DNA of 51,374 nt from Xenococcaceae cyanobacterium MO_167.B27. GTDB lineage: Bacteria; Cyanobacteriota; Cyanobacteriia; Cyanobacteriales; Xenococcaceae. Each line of letters starts with the position of its first letter. Position 1 is the stretch's first letter. Made by a program: the position numbers and the translations under genes. The stretch covers positions 1-51,374 of the forward strand of contig JASJCP010000012.1 of assembly GCA_030065935.1 (NCBI GenBank), in the 5' to 3' direction. Below the pieces are notes generated by a model. That model was given only the letters and a program-made list of their open reading frames with translations, was not told the DNA's origin and searched no databases. Shown piece by piece: positions 9,041 to 17,900 of the stretch.

Positions 9041-9063
9041 GGGGTTTGGCGATGCCAAACCCC
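9041..9063 (+). terminator. Perfect 10-bp palindrome after the GDP-mannose gene
   Basis: GGGGTTTGGC at 9041-9050 pairs perfectly with 9054-9063 around a GAT loop, 15 nt after the stop codon. No long T-run follows, so it may be an mRNA-end stabiliser or a dispersed palindrome ending in CCCCTAC rather than a classical terminator. A related palindrome occurs at 36188-36206. Confidence 0.55.
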
Positions 9064-9159
9064 TACTACTTATTACAAATAGTGTATTTCAGACGAAGGG
9101 GAAAAATCCTAGAGGCTTTTTGGTACAATTGAACTTTGTTCAACAGGAGTTGGTAAATA

Positions 9160-9660
9160 ATGAATAGCTGTGTATTGATGGTAGAAGTTATTAGTCAGCC
9201 TGAACTACGCCAGACTACTGATAATTTAGAAGTAGCAAATATGATGGTAGAGTTCCCTGGATTGCGCTCAGAAGAACCAGCAGCCAGAATTAGAGCCGTA
9301 GGGTGGGGTTCTTTAGCTTCAGAAATCAGTGAAAAATATCATGCTGGCGATCGCGTTATTATCGAAGGGCGTTTGGCAATGAATGTTATCGAAATGAAAG
9401 AAGGCTATAAAGAAAAAAGAGCGGAATTAGTTATCTCTCGGATTTTTCCTGTAGGAAGCAGTAGTAGCACTAATAGTTATTCCCCAACACCATCAGCACC
9501 TTCTACACCATCAGCACCTTCTAATGTAGTTAATTTCCAACCTTCCACCCCCACCTACACACCAGAGCCAGCAGCACCAGTAGCTCCCACTCCTACTATT
9601 TCTGAAACTCCCGAACCAGGCAATTATTCTGATGAACAACTAGACGACATTCCCTTTTAG
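9160..9660 (+). CDS. ssb: Single-stranded DNA-binding protein (SSB family)
   Basis: This 166-residue protein has an N-terminal OB-fold (about 1-105) that binds single-stranded DNA, with a typical GDRVIIEGRL strand near 63-72 and a KRAELVISRIFP strand closing the fold. A Pro/Ser/Thr-rich linker follows. The acidic tip ends DDIPF, the SSB C-terminal motif that recruits replication and repair partners. Cyanobacteria often encode a canonical SSB plus a divergent one; the opening MNSCVLMVEVISQPELRQT suggests the divergent form. The start is supported by a CAGGAG site nine to ten bases upstream of 9160. It stands alone on the plus strand. Confidence 0.88.
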   Translation: MNSCVLMVEVISQPELRQTTDNLEVANMMVEFPGLRSEEPAARIRAVGWGSLASEISEKYHAGDRVIIEGRLAMNVIEMKEGYKEKRAELVISRIFPVGSSSSTNSYSPTPSAPSTPSAPSNVVNFQPSTPTYTPEPAAPVAPTPTISETPEPGNYSDEQLDDIPF

Positions 9661-9674
9661 CTTCGTGCCGAGAA

Positions 9675-9722
9675 CCCCCGCACTGTATGCTATCGCATCA
9701 GTGTCGGGATGAAAGGCGGGGC
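9675..9722 (+). other. Compact nested stem-loop, possible IS right end or structured RNA
   Basis: CCCCG (9676-9680) pairs with CGGGG (9717-9721) and encloses CACTG/CAGTG (9681-9685 with 9699-9703) and TGC/GCA (9688-9690 with 9695-9697) with a TATC loop. The motif cgggatgaaa at 9705-9714 also appears at 34-43 beside a transposon-end-like hairpin. This suggests an IS200/IS605-type end or a derived MITE. A small RNA is an alternative. Confidence 0.4.
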
Positions 9723-9830
9723 GACAAAAAACGTTTCCTCAGTTACCATGTATCCCTGACAGTAAGACCTTCAAGAACCTAGCTGAGTTTACAGTAATAT
9801 GGAATAAGGTGAGCAAAGAGAAAAATTAAG

Positions 9831-10217
9831 ATGGCTGGATTTGAAGATGTAGTTAAAAAAGCGTTTTACTTGGGAGTAGGTTTTGCTTCTTATGCTCAAG
9901 AAAAAGCTGGAGATACTCTTAAAGATTTTCGGACTCAGACACAAAAGTTGGCTGATGAAATGATTGCAAGGGGGGAAATGACCACAGAAGAAGCTCGTAA
10001 GTTTGTCGATGATATGGTCAGACAAGCTCAACAAGATATTGTACAACCTGGTCAAGACCAGAAGGAATCAGAAGCTAAAACACCCCGTCGCATTGAGATT
10101 ATTGCTGATGATGAGCCATCACAAGAGTCAAAAGAGTCTGTATCGGGAAATATTGATGATTTAAAGAAACAAGTGCAATCTTTACAAGAAGAATTACGCC
10201 AACTTAGGAAAGAATAG
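9831..10217 (+). CDS. Phasin-like helical protein, unknown function
   Basis: This 128-residue, highly charged protein begins MAGFEDVVKKAFYLGVGFASYAQEKAG, a pattern seen in cyanobacterial proteins annotated as phasin-like. It continues as amphipathic helix (LADEMIARGEMTTEEARKF), a Ser/Glu-rich linker (about 80-105) and a short C-terminal coiled coil (DDLKKQVQSLQEELRQL). There is no signal peptide or membrane segment, so it is likely cytosolic. Phasins coat polyhydroxyalkanoate granules, but no PHA synthase is in the window and granule binding is only a family-based guess. It stands alone on the plus strand. Confidence 0.65.
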   Translation: MAGFEDVVKKAFYLGVGFASYAQEKAGDTLKDFRTQTQKLADEMIARGEMTTEEARKFVDDMVRQAQQDIVQPGQDQKESEAKTPRRIEIIADDEPSQESKESVSGNIDDLKKQVQSLQEELRQLRKE

Positions 10218-10420
10218 ATTTCTGGTCTAAGTCGGATAAATCTTGGTTGCAAGTAGCAAGCTCTTTCATTGAAATGTACCATTTAACATAGGTCAGTTTT
10301 TGAATATTGTTAGCAGAGATGGGGATAGATTTTACCCTATCTGACTTTAAGAAAGAGGAAGCTGATAAATGCTAAATGATAAAAGATAAATGATTTCTAG
10401 CTTTTTAGCAAGTTACTAAT

Positions 10421-10849
10421 ATGGAAGATTGGTGGAAACAGTTAGAAAAAACAGCAGAAGAAATAGAAGGGTTTTTTCAAGAAATATCTTCTGCGATGGA
10501 AGAGTTGACGGAGGAAGTGGGTAAGACGATACAAACTTTTACCCAGGAAGTGGAAGAAATCTTTGTAGCTGAAATAGATCGCTGTATTGATGATCTGATT
10601 GATGTGATTAATGAATCAGATTTGGAGCAAGATACTGTTTTTTGGGAAGATTTTGATAATTTTGTCGAGTCTGATTTTATGGATGTTACAACCTCTAAAC
10701 CTAGTCCTGACAATCATCCTGCTTGTGTTGGCTGTCGTCACTATCATGGGAAAGCCTACAATGGTAATTTGCTAGTGTGCGCTATGCACCCTTACGGTAG
10801 TGAAGATAGTACTTGTCCTGACTGGGAAGGTTTTAAGGATGAGGGATGA
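10421..10849 (+). CDS. Conserved cyanobacterial protein with a C-terminal four-cysteine motif
   Basis: This 142-residue protein has two parts. The first 80 or so residues are very acidic and probably helical (MEDWWKQLEKTAEEIEGFF..., EVEEIFVAEIDRCIDDL). The C terminus is a compact Cys/His module: CVGCRHYHG, VCAMHPYG and CPDWEGF. The spacing C-x2-C ... C ... C with two or three histidines suggests a metal or iron-sulfur site, but that is inference. I recognise the CRHYHG/CAMHPYG pattern as recurrent in cyanobacterial hypothetical proteins; no function is known to me. It lies 203 nt after the phasin-like gene on the same strand. Confidence 0.75.
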   Translation: MEDWWKQLEKTAEEIEGFFQEISSAMEELTEEVGKTIQTFTQEVEEIFVAEIDRCIDDLIDVINESDLEQDTVFWEDFDNFVESDFMDVTTSKPSPDNHPACVGCRHYHGKAYNGNLLVCAMHPYGSEDSTCPDWEGFKDEG

Positions 10850-11162
10850 GGGCTGAATTATGAGGGATGAATTATGAGGGATGAGGATTCAAAGCCATGA
10901 GGTGTTACCTATTCCCTAAAGCATAAATCTTATGTACCTCACCAGTATGACAATTGCTATATATACGAATTAGTAATTAAAAAAAACTCATGGTTTCAAC
11001 AGGACGATTGGATATGCTGAATTTATTATCCTTGCGCCTCATTCCTCATCCCTGATATTGAATCCCCCACTCCTTAAAAATAAAAAATAGTTCATCTCTT
11101 GTATTGGCCCTTGTGGAGACTCTCACGTCCCGTGAAGATAGGAATTCGCGCTCCTTTAATTA

Positions 11163-11189
11163 TTGAATTTACATTTAATGTGATATAAT
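11163..11189 (+). promoter_or_regulatory. Candidate tnpB promoter giving a leaderless transcript
   Basis: TTGAAT at 11163-11168 and a perfect TATAAT at 11184-11189 are separated by 15 nt. The tnpB ATG at 11197 lies seven bases after the -10 box, so transcription would start at or next to the start codon. No Shine-Dalgarno sequence is present. Confidence 0.5.
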
Positions 11190-11196
11190 GTGAGAT

Positions 11197-12375
11197 ATGA
11201 CAGAAAGAGCATACCGCTATCGTTTTTACCCAACACAAGCGCAAGAAAATCTCTTGCGACGGACAATGGGGTGTGTCAGACTCGTTTACAACAAAGCTTT
11301 GGCAACGAGAACTGAAGCTTGGTACCAAAGACAAGAGAGAATTGATTACAAACAAACTTCTAGTTTGTTGACCAGTTGGAAAAAAACTGAAGAACTCGAT
11401 TTTCTGAATGAGGTTAGCTGTGTACCTTTGCAGCAATGTCTTAGACATCTGCAAAAAGCCTTTGCTAACTTCTGGGGAAAACGTGCCAAGTATCCTCGGT
11501 TCAAGAAAAAACGTAACGGCGGTTCTGCTGAGTTTACCAAGTCGGCTTTCAAGTTCCGAGATGGTAAGCTGTGGTTGGCAAAGTGCTTTGAACCATTGAA
11601 TATAGTTTGGTCTAGGCGAATTCCATCTGGATGTAACCCATCCACAGTCACGGTCAAACTCGATCCATCGGGTCGCTGGTTTGTCTCTTTGCTGGTCGAT
11701 GATTACACCGTTGAAACCTTGCCACCAACTAAGAAACAAGTTGGTATTGATGCTGGTGTTTCTAGTTTGATTAGTACCAGCGATGGTGAAAAGATAGCTA
11801 ACCCAAAGCATTTTAATCGGCTGTATCAAAAGCTGAAAGCAGCGCAAAAGGATTTGAGTCGGAAAACCAAAGGCTCTAACAACCGAAATAAGGCGCGACT
11901 TAAAGTAGCTAAGATACACGCTTCTATTAAAGATGCTCGTACCGACTTTCTCCATAAGTTGACGACTAAATTGATCAGAGAAAATAGCTTGATAGCTATT
12001 GAAGACTTGGCAATCAGAAATATGGTCAGAAACCATAAACTTGCCCGAAGCATCAGCGATGCTGCTTGGGGTGAAATGTTCCGTCAACTTGAGTATAAGT
12101 GTGAATGGTATGGGCGAAAACTGGTCACAATTGACCGATTTTTTCCGAGTAGTAAACGATGTAACCATTGTGGATTTGTAGTTGAAAAACTACCTCTTGA
12201 TATCCGTACTTGGGATTGTCCTAGTTGTGGAACTACAGACATTGATAGAGACATCAATGCGGGAAAAAATATCTTAGCTGCTGGGCAAGCAGTGATAGTC
12301 TGTGGAGCGACCGTAAGAGCAGAACAGAGTAAGTCTGTTAAGCCTGGTGCTATGAAACAGAAACCTAAATCGTGA
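11197..12375 (+). CDS. tnpB: TnpB RNA-guided nuclease of IS200/IS605 superfamily
   Basis: This 392-residue protein is an apparently intact TnpB, the transposon-encoded ancestor of Cas12 nucleases, which uses a right-end RNA (omegaRNA/reRNA) to direct DNA cleavage. The N-terminal helix-turn-helix-like part begins YRYRFYPTQAQENLL. The RuvC triad is complete: D185 in GIDAGV, E269 in IAIEDLAI and D352 in DRDINAGKNIL. A zinc finger is inserted before the last motif with C322, C325, C341 and C344. Length is normal for the family. The 3' part of the gene plus the hairpin at 12387-12405 would form the guide RNA scaffold. Activity is inferred from conserved residues only. Confidence 0.93.
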   Translation: MTERAYRYRFYPTQAQENLLRRTMGCVRLVYNKALATRTEAWYQRQERIDYKQTSSLLTSWKKTEELDFLNEVSCVPLQQCLRHLQKAFANFWGKRAKYPRFKKKRNGGSAEFTKSAFKFRDGKLWLAKCFEPLNIVWSRRIPSGCNPSTVTVKLDPSGRWFVSLLVDDYTVETLPPTKKQVGIDAGVSSLISTSDGEKIANPKHFNRLYQKLKAAQKDLSRKTKGSNNRNKARLKVAKIHASIKDARTDFLHKLTTKLIRENSLIAIEDLAIRNMVRNHKLARSISDAAWGEMFRQLEYKCEWYGRKLVTIDRFFPSSKRCNHCGFVVEKLPLDIRTWDCPSCGTTDIDRDINAGKNILAAGQAVIVCGATVRAEQSKSVKPGAMKQKPKS

Positions 12376-12386
12376 GGTTTAGGAAT

Positions 12387-12405
12387 CCCTCACTCTAAGT
12401 GAGGG
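12387..12405 (+). ncRNA. Right-end hairpin of the tnpB element, terminal stem of the predicted omegaRNA
   Basis: CCCTCACT (12387-12394) pairs perfectly with AGTGAGGG (12398-12405) around a CTA loop, 11 nt after the tnpB stop. In characterised TnpB systems the guide RNA overlaps the gene end and runs through the right end, with the guide just outside it. The RNA's 5' end cannot be fixed from sequence; only the hairpin is annotated. Confidence 0.6.
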
Positions 12406-12447
12406 AAGATGTCAACATATAATTATTGTCTCTAAAGATTTGAAAGA

Positions 12448-12789
12448 ATGAGCGATACTATTTTTGGTAAAATCATTCGTCGTGAAATACCTGCTGATAT
12501 AGTTTATGAAGATGATTTGGCTCTAGCTTTTAAAGATATTAATCCTCAAGCTCCAACTCATATTTTAGTAATTCCCAAAAAACCGCTTCCTCGGGTTTCT
12601 GAAGCAGCCTCAGAAGATAAGGCTTTACTAGGTCATTTACTCTGGACAGTTAAGCTGGTAGCAGAGAAAGTAGGATTATCTAATGGCTATCGTGTGGTGA
12701 TTAATAATGGTGCAGATGGTGGTCAAACTGTGGATCATTTGCACTTACACGTTTTAGGCGATCGCCAAATGCGCTGGCCTCCTGGTTGA
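12448..12789 (+). CDS. HIT-family (HINT-like) nucleotide hydrolase
   Basis: This 113-residue cytosolic protein belongs to the histidine-triad superfamily, HINT branch, which hydrolyses adenosine phosphoramidates and related nucleotide conjugates. It begins [22 protein letters not shown] and ends with the catalytic H-x-H-x-H-x-x motif HLHLHVLG followed by RQMRWPPG, the usual HINT ending. [19 protein letters not shown] is also typical. The full family length of about 113 is present. It stands 30 nt beyond the tnpB right end; the insertion probably separated it from its original upstream region. No strong ribosome-binding site is visible. Confidence 0.93.
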   Translation: MSDTIFGKIIRREIPADIVYEDDLALAFKDINPQAPTHILVIPKKPLPRVSEAASEDKALLGHLLWTVKLVAEKVGLSNGYRVVINNGADGGQTVDHLHLHVLGDRQMRWPPG

Positions 12790-13147
12790 CTAAGCTTTAG
12801 GGAGTAAGGAATCAAGGATAAAGGATGAATGATGAGGAAGAACTTTCCTGTTTCCTGTTCAGACGCTACAGCAGTGGGTGAGAGCGGGGGTTAATCAACA
12901 GTGGCTCAAACACTAACTATTATTAATATCTATTAACTTTTGCCCTGGCTAGGCAAATCCAGGTTCTAACAGCACTTTTTGTTATCTACTTTGTTAGCAA
13001 ATGTTAGTAAAAAATGAACGGAACTTTACAGAGCAGACAGAGACAAAAAGAAATAATAATCTCAATCTTAGATCTTTAACCAGGGTAAGGGAAGATATTT
13101 TAAGTATCCGCAATTGATGAATTGTGGAAAAAAGATGAACTTATGAG
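12790..13147. other. Gene-free stretch after the HIT gene
   Basis: No convincing reading frame is visible. It begins with short direct repeats of the type aaggatgaatgatgagg, then contains mixed-composition DNA up to the MITE-like element at 13148. Confidence 0.5.
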
Positions 13148-13246
13148 AGTTATAGTCATTTCAATTAAGTTTGAGACAAAGCATTCTTCCTATCACAAGT
13201 CTTTGAAGAAAAAAGTGTTTCATTTTTATTTGAAATGACTATAACT
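13148..13246. mobile_element. MITE-like element with 17-bp perfect terminal inverted repeats
   Basis: AGTTATAGTCATTTCAA at 13148-13164 is exactly inverted at 13230-13246, bounding a 99-bp AT-rich element with no coding capacity. Size and perfect termini fit a miniature inverted-repeat element. A clear target duplication is not seen. It lies 77 bp before the MacB-like permease gene and could affect its expression. Confidence 0.65.
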
Positions 13247-13323
13247 AATAAGATAGCCCTACCCTTGGCGTAGATTTTAGCTGAGTTCACCAATTAATTA
13301 AAAGCTAGTTACCAGAATAATAA

Positions 13324-14541
13324 ATGAATATATTTGAAAGTTTGAAAATGGCAGCCTCAACCTTGACTGCTAATAAAACTCGTAGTACCTTGACCATGTT
13401 GGGTATTGTCATTGGGAATGCTTCTGTCATTGCTCTGGTGGGTATTGGACAAGGGGCGCAAAAGTTAGCCAAAGAGCAATTTGAAGCTTTAGGTCCTAAT
13501 CTACTCTTTATTATTCCTGGTTCGGAAGAATCTAGAAGAACCGCTTTTAATACACCAAAAACCCTAGTTCTAGAAGATGCTGAAGCTATCGCTAGACAAG
13601 TTCCGACTATTAAGGAAGTCGCCCCCCAGATTAACTCTAACGAACTGATTACTTATCGCTCACGCAATACTAATGACCTAGTAATTGGAACAAGTCCTGA
13701 GTTTCTAAGAGTGAGGAGTTTTGCTCTAGCTCAGGGAAGGTTTATTAATGATGTCGATCTTAAGCGCAATAATCGAGTAATTATTTTAGGACCGGAAATT
13801 GCCGACAAATTATTTCCTCAACAAAACCCTCTAGGAAACCAAATTAGGATTAAAAATATTAGCTTTGAAGTAGTGGGAGTTATGGAGGAGAAAGGCAGTT
13901 TCTTGGGGACAAACCAAGATACTAATGTCTATATTCCAATTACCACTATGGCAAATCAAATAGTGGGTAATACCTCTCCCTATGGGACTATGGTAAATTT
14001 TATTTCAGTGACAGCCCGTAGTGAAGCTGATATTAGAGCAGCTAAATTTCAAATTGAAAATCTCTTACGACTGCGTCATAAAATTGTGGGAGAAGATGAC
14101 TTTACTGTACGGACACAAAAAGATGTTCTTGATATTGTTAGTATAGTTAGTAGCGGTTTAACGGTTTTATTAGCTGCGATCGCTGGTATTTCCCTTTTCG
14201 TAGGGGGTATCGGTGTGATGAATATTATGCTAGTCTCCGTAACAGAGCGCACCCAAGAAATTGGCTTACGCAAAGCAGTGGGAGCAAAAGAAACAGATAT
14301 TCTTTTGCAGTTTCTCATTGAAGCTACTATCCTTTCCGCAATGGGTGGCATAATCGGTACAGGTATTGGTATTAGCACAATTTTAGGAGTGGGTTTAGTC
14401 TCGCCTCTAGCTCCTGGGGTATCTCCTGTAGCAATTGTGGTTGCAGTTGGAGTATCAGGGGGTATCGGCTTATTCTTTGGGGTTGTCCCTGCAAAAAGGG
14501 CTGCCAAACTCGATCCTATTGTGGCATTAAGAAGCATTTAA
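13324..14541 (+). CDS. MacB/FtsX-type ABC transporter permease
   Basis: This 405-residue inner-membrane protein has the MacB architecture. One N-terminal transmembrane helix (about 20-42, after NKTRSTLTMLGIVIG) is followed by a large periplasmic domain (about 45-270) and three C-terminal helices (FtsX domain, about 270-400) with the typical GIGVMNIMLVSVTERTQEIG segment. Such permeases work with an ATPase and a periplasmic adaptor in macrolide, lipoprotein or metabolite export. No ATPase or adaptor gene is next to it; an RND pump lies downstream after a small inserted gene. The partner and substrate are unknown. The gene runs into a short repeat array right after its stop. Confidence 0.88.
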   Translation: MNIFESLKMAASTLTANKTRSTLTMLGIVIGNASVIALVGIGQGAQKLAKEQFEALGPNLLFIIPGSEESRRTAFNTPKTLVLEDAEAIARQVPTIKEVAPQINSNELITYRSRNTNDLVIGTSPEFLRVRSFALAQGRFINDVDLKRNNRVIILGPEIADKLFPQQNPLGNQIRIKNISFEVVGVMEEKGSFLGTNQDTNVYIPITTMANQIVGNTSPYGTMVNFISVTARSEADIRAAKFQIENLLRLRHKIVGEDDFTVRTQKDVLDIVSIVSSGLTVLLAAIAGISLFVGGIGVMNIMLVSVTERTQEIGLRKAVGAKETDILLQFLIEATILSAMGGIIGTGIGISTILGVGLVSPLAPGVSPVAIVVAVGVSGGIGLFFGVVPAKRAAKLDPIVALRSI

Positions 14542-14582
14542 CAGTAAGCAGTAAGCAGTTATCAGTTATCAGTTATCAAATT
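14541..14582. repeat. Short tandem repeats (cagtaag / cagttat units)
   Basis: Two copies of cagtaag lead into three copies of cagttat, directly after the MacB-like stop codon. It forms the left flank of the small four-helix-bundle gene. Confidence 0.8.
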
Positions 14583-14590
14583 CTGAGTTC

Positions 14591-14950
14591 ATGGGGTTAA
14601 ATAATAGTATTGCCTACCAAAAAGCGTATCAGTTTGCCATTAGGATAGTAAATGCCTATAAACATTTAACAGTAGAAAAGAAAGAGTTTATTATTTCTAA
14701 ACAGTTACTTCGTTCTGGAACAAGTGTAGGAGCGAATTTAGCAGAAGCTAATGGGGCGATTTCAGAGGCAGATTTTTCCTCTCGTGTATCAATAGCTTAT
14801 AAAGAAATACAGGAAACAAAATACTGGTTGTCTCTATTAAAAGATACTGGATACATAACAGAAAAAAGTTATCTTAGTATCAATGATGAAGCGGAAGAAA
14901 TCAGCAAAATTCTCTATGCAATTCTTAAAAATACCCGACTTTTAAACTGA
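14591..14950 (+). CDS. Four-helix-bundle protein (S23/TIGR02436 family)
   Basis: This 119-residue protein belongs to the family first seen as open reading frames in 23S rRNA intervening sequences and later as free-standing genes. The helix 1 pattern AYQKAYQFAIRIVNAY, the LLRSGTSVGANLAEANGA turn and the helix 3 FSSRVSIAYKEIQETKYWL stretch are characteristic. The fold is a pentamerising four-helix bundle, related to the Avd accessory protein of diversity-generating retroelements. Molecular function is not established. Short repeats flank it on both sides (14541-14582, 14951-14994) and it separates two transporter genes, which suggests insertion. Confidence 0.9.
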   Translation: MGLNNSIAYQKAYQFAIRIVNAYKHLTVEKKEFIISKQLLRSGTSVGANLAEANGAISEADFSSRVSIAYKEIQETKYWLSLLKDTGYITEKSYLSINDEAEEISKILYAILKNTRLLN

Positions 14951-14994
14951 ATACTAATTACTGAATACTGATTACTGAATACTGATTACTGATA
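14951..14994. repeat. Short tandem repeats (actgaat / actgatt units)
   Basis: Alternating units close to actgaatactaatt and actgaatactgatt fill the gap between the four-helix-bundle gene and the RND gene and reach to within a few bases of the RND start codon, leaving no room for a clear ribosome-binding site. Confidence 0.8.
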
Positions 14995-14995
14995 A

Positions 14996-17900
14996 ATGAA
15001 TATAAGTGGAATTGCGATACGTCGTCATATTGGTACACTGATGCTGACTCTTGCTGTAATTGTTGTCGGCATTTTTTTTATCTTTCGGCTTCAGGTAGAT
15101 TTGTTACCTGCTATTACTTATCCTCGTATTGGTTTGAGGGTTAATATTCCTGGGGTTTCTCCTGAAGTAGCAGTGGAGGAAATTACGAAACCTCTGGAGG
15201 AAGCTTTAACGGCGACGGAAGGAGTGGTACAAGTTGTTTCTAATACTAGAGAGGGAAGAGTCAGGATCGATTTGTATTTTGAACCAGGAGGAAATATAGA
15301 TCGGGCGTTGAATGATGCGACAGCTACTTTTAACCGCAACCGTAATCGTCTTCCTGATTTAGTAACAGAAGCGCGGTTGTTTAAGTTCGATCCTTCTCAA
15401 TTACCTATATATGAGTTTGCTCTAGAATCAAACTCTCTAGATGATTTGGGGTTGAGGCTTTTTGCTGATGAAGAGTTGAGTCGGGAATTAAGTGTGATTC
15501 CTGGGATAGCTGCGGTAGATGTCTCGGGAGGAATTGGAGAAGAAGTTAGAGTTGAGATTGACTTGAAGCGATTACAAGCTTTGGGAATTGGGGTAAATCA
15601 GGTATTAAATGCTTTAACAGTAAGGAATCAGGATATTGCAGGAGGAAGACTGAGGGGAGAAGGAGGAGAGCCTTTAATTCGTACTGTTGGGAAGTTTGAC
15701 TCTGTTGAGGAGATTCGTAATTTAAGTTTGGATTTGGGGGAAGGTGATTTAGGACGTAATCGGGTTTATTTACGAGATATTGCTACTATTACTGATGGTC
15801 AAGCAGAACAGAGGGTTTTTGTTTCTCTTAATGGTGAACCTGCTGTAAAAATCACGATCCAAAAACAACCAGATGCTAATACCATAACTGTTATTGAATC
15901 TGTTAAGGAAAAACTGGCTTGGTTAAGGGAATCGGGGGTTATTCCTGAAGATATGCAGCTAGTTACTACTAGGGATGAGTCTAGCTTTATTATTAATTCT
16001 ATCTCTAATGTTGCGATCGCAGGTATTACAGGAACTATGTTAGCAGCAATAGCAGTCTTTGTGTTTTTGGGTTCTGTTCGTCAAACTTTTATTATCGTTT
16101 TAGCTATACCCCTAGCTACTCTCACGGCGATCATTTTGATGAAGTTGTTTGGTTTATCTATCAATATCTTCAGTCTTGGGGGTTTGGCTCTGGGAGTGGG
16201 GATTGTGGTGGATAATTCTATTGTGATGCTGGAAAATATAGCTTTAAAGATCCAGCAAAATCGGGATTCACTCGTTAATAAGGCATTTTCTGATTCTGAA
16301 AGCAGCTCAAAGTTTAATAAAAGCCAAAATTTAATAAAAACAGCAGAAACAGCAAGCCAGGAAGTAGAATCTGCCTTAATTGCCTCGACAGCAACTAATT
16401 TAGTGGCAGTTTTACCCTTTTTGCTAGTAGGTGGTTTATTTTCCCTACTGTTTCGAGAACTGATTTTAACTATTAGTTTTGCGATCGCAGCCTCTTTACT
16501 ATTGGCTGTAACTGTTGTTCCTATGTTGGCTTCTCGTCTTCTGAATATTCCCTACTCTAGTCAAATTAATCACTTTCCTTTGTTGGTTTGGTTTAATAGA
16601 AGTTTTGCAGGAATAACTAACAGTTACGGATATCTCTTAAAAGGAATCTTGCGCTATCGTTTATTAACTATTGTTCTAGTTGTTCTGCTTCTGGGTGGTA
16701 GTAGCATCAGTTTAGCCCAGAATCTTCCACAGGAAATCTTACCAAGTATTAATACAGGTCAAGCAGTAATGTTTGCAAGTTTCCCCCCAGGAACAAATCT
16801 AGAGACGAATCGAAAGGTAATGAAAGCAGTAGATGAGATACTATTGCGCCAACCAGAAACAGAATATGTCTTTTCTAGTACAGGGGGTTTTTTGTTTGGA
16901 AACTCTACTATCGAAAATCTCTTAAGAAGTTCTAGCACTATTACTCTTAAACCTAATACTAACCTAGAAGCTTTTATCGAAAGAGTTAACGCAGAGTTTA
17001 GAAAGCTAAATTTGGTAAATATTCGTCTGCGATTATTTCCCCAGAGTGTTAGGGGGTTAAACTTAAATAACTCTCCTGTTAGAGGAGATGTGGATCTGAT
17101 TTTACAAGGACAAGATACGGAGCTTTTGGAGCAAACAGGGAGAAAAATCCTCAAAAAATTGGATGAGCAGGCAACTTTAGCTCGTTTTCGCCCTGATACA
17201 GACCCAAGACAGCCCGAAATCCAAATTAAAACTAATAGAGAAAGATTAGCGGATTTGGGTTTAACCTTAGAAGAAGTGGGTAATACCGTGCAAACTGCGA
17301 TCGCTGGTTCTGTTCCCACTCAGCTACAACGAGATGATAGATTAATCGACATCCGAGTACAACTGGATAATGATTCTCGTCAGTCTTTTTCCCAACTGCA
17401 ACAGTTACCTCTATTCTCTGGTAATAATAGCCCTGTTAGATTGCAAGATGTAGCAACTCTCAACATCGGAAAAGCACCAGGAGAGGTACAAAGAATTAAT
17501 CAGCGTTCAGTATATATTATGGTGGGGAGTCTCACAAAAGGTGCGAACTTAAGTGATGCTATTGCCCAGACTCAAAGTATAGTTCAAGAAATAGAATTAC
17601 CCACTGGTGTTAGTCTGCTTCCTAGTTATGCTGCTGCTTCTAATGAACAGATACAAAGTTCATTAAGATTATTGGGAGGGTTAGCAGTGTTTCTCGTCTT
17701 TGTAGTAATGGCGGTACAATATAACTCTGTGATCGATCCTTTGGTGATTTTATTGACTGTACCTCTGGCTTTAGCAGGAGGAATTTTGGGTTTATATGTT
17801 ACCCAAACTGCGATCGGTGCTACTGTCTTAATTGGTGCAGTGTTATTAGTGGGTATTGTAGTTAATAATGCGATTGTGATGGTGGAGTTGGCTAATCAAC

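Larger units (their letters stand above)
11101..12416 (+). mobile_element. Stand-alone TnpB transposon (IS200/IS605 superfamily, no TnpA)
   Basis: The element carries tnpB only. A left-end hairpin (TCACG at 11123-11127 with CGTGA at 11131-11135) precedes the gene. A right-end hairpin (12387-12405) follows the stop, then a gtcaac terminus near 12411-12416. No Y1 transposase is encoded, so movement would need TnpA in trans. The exact edges are inferred from hairpins and likeness to other right ends. It lies between the Cys-motif protein gene and the HIT gene. Confidence 0.7.

Noticed and set aside
11092-12168. Long minus-strand frame opposite tnpB
   Set aside because: It is the shadow of the real tnpB gene, which has complete catalytic motifs on the plus strand.
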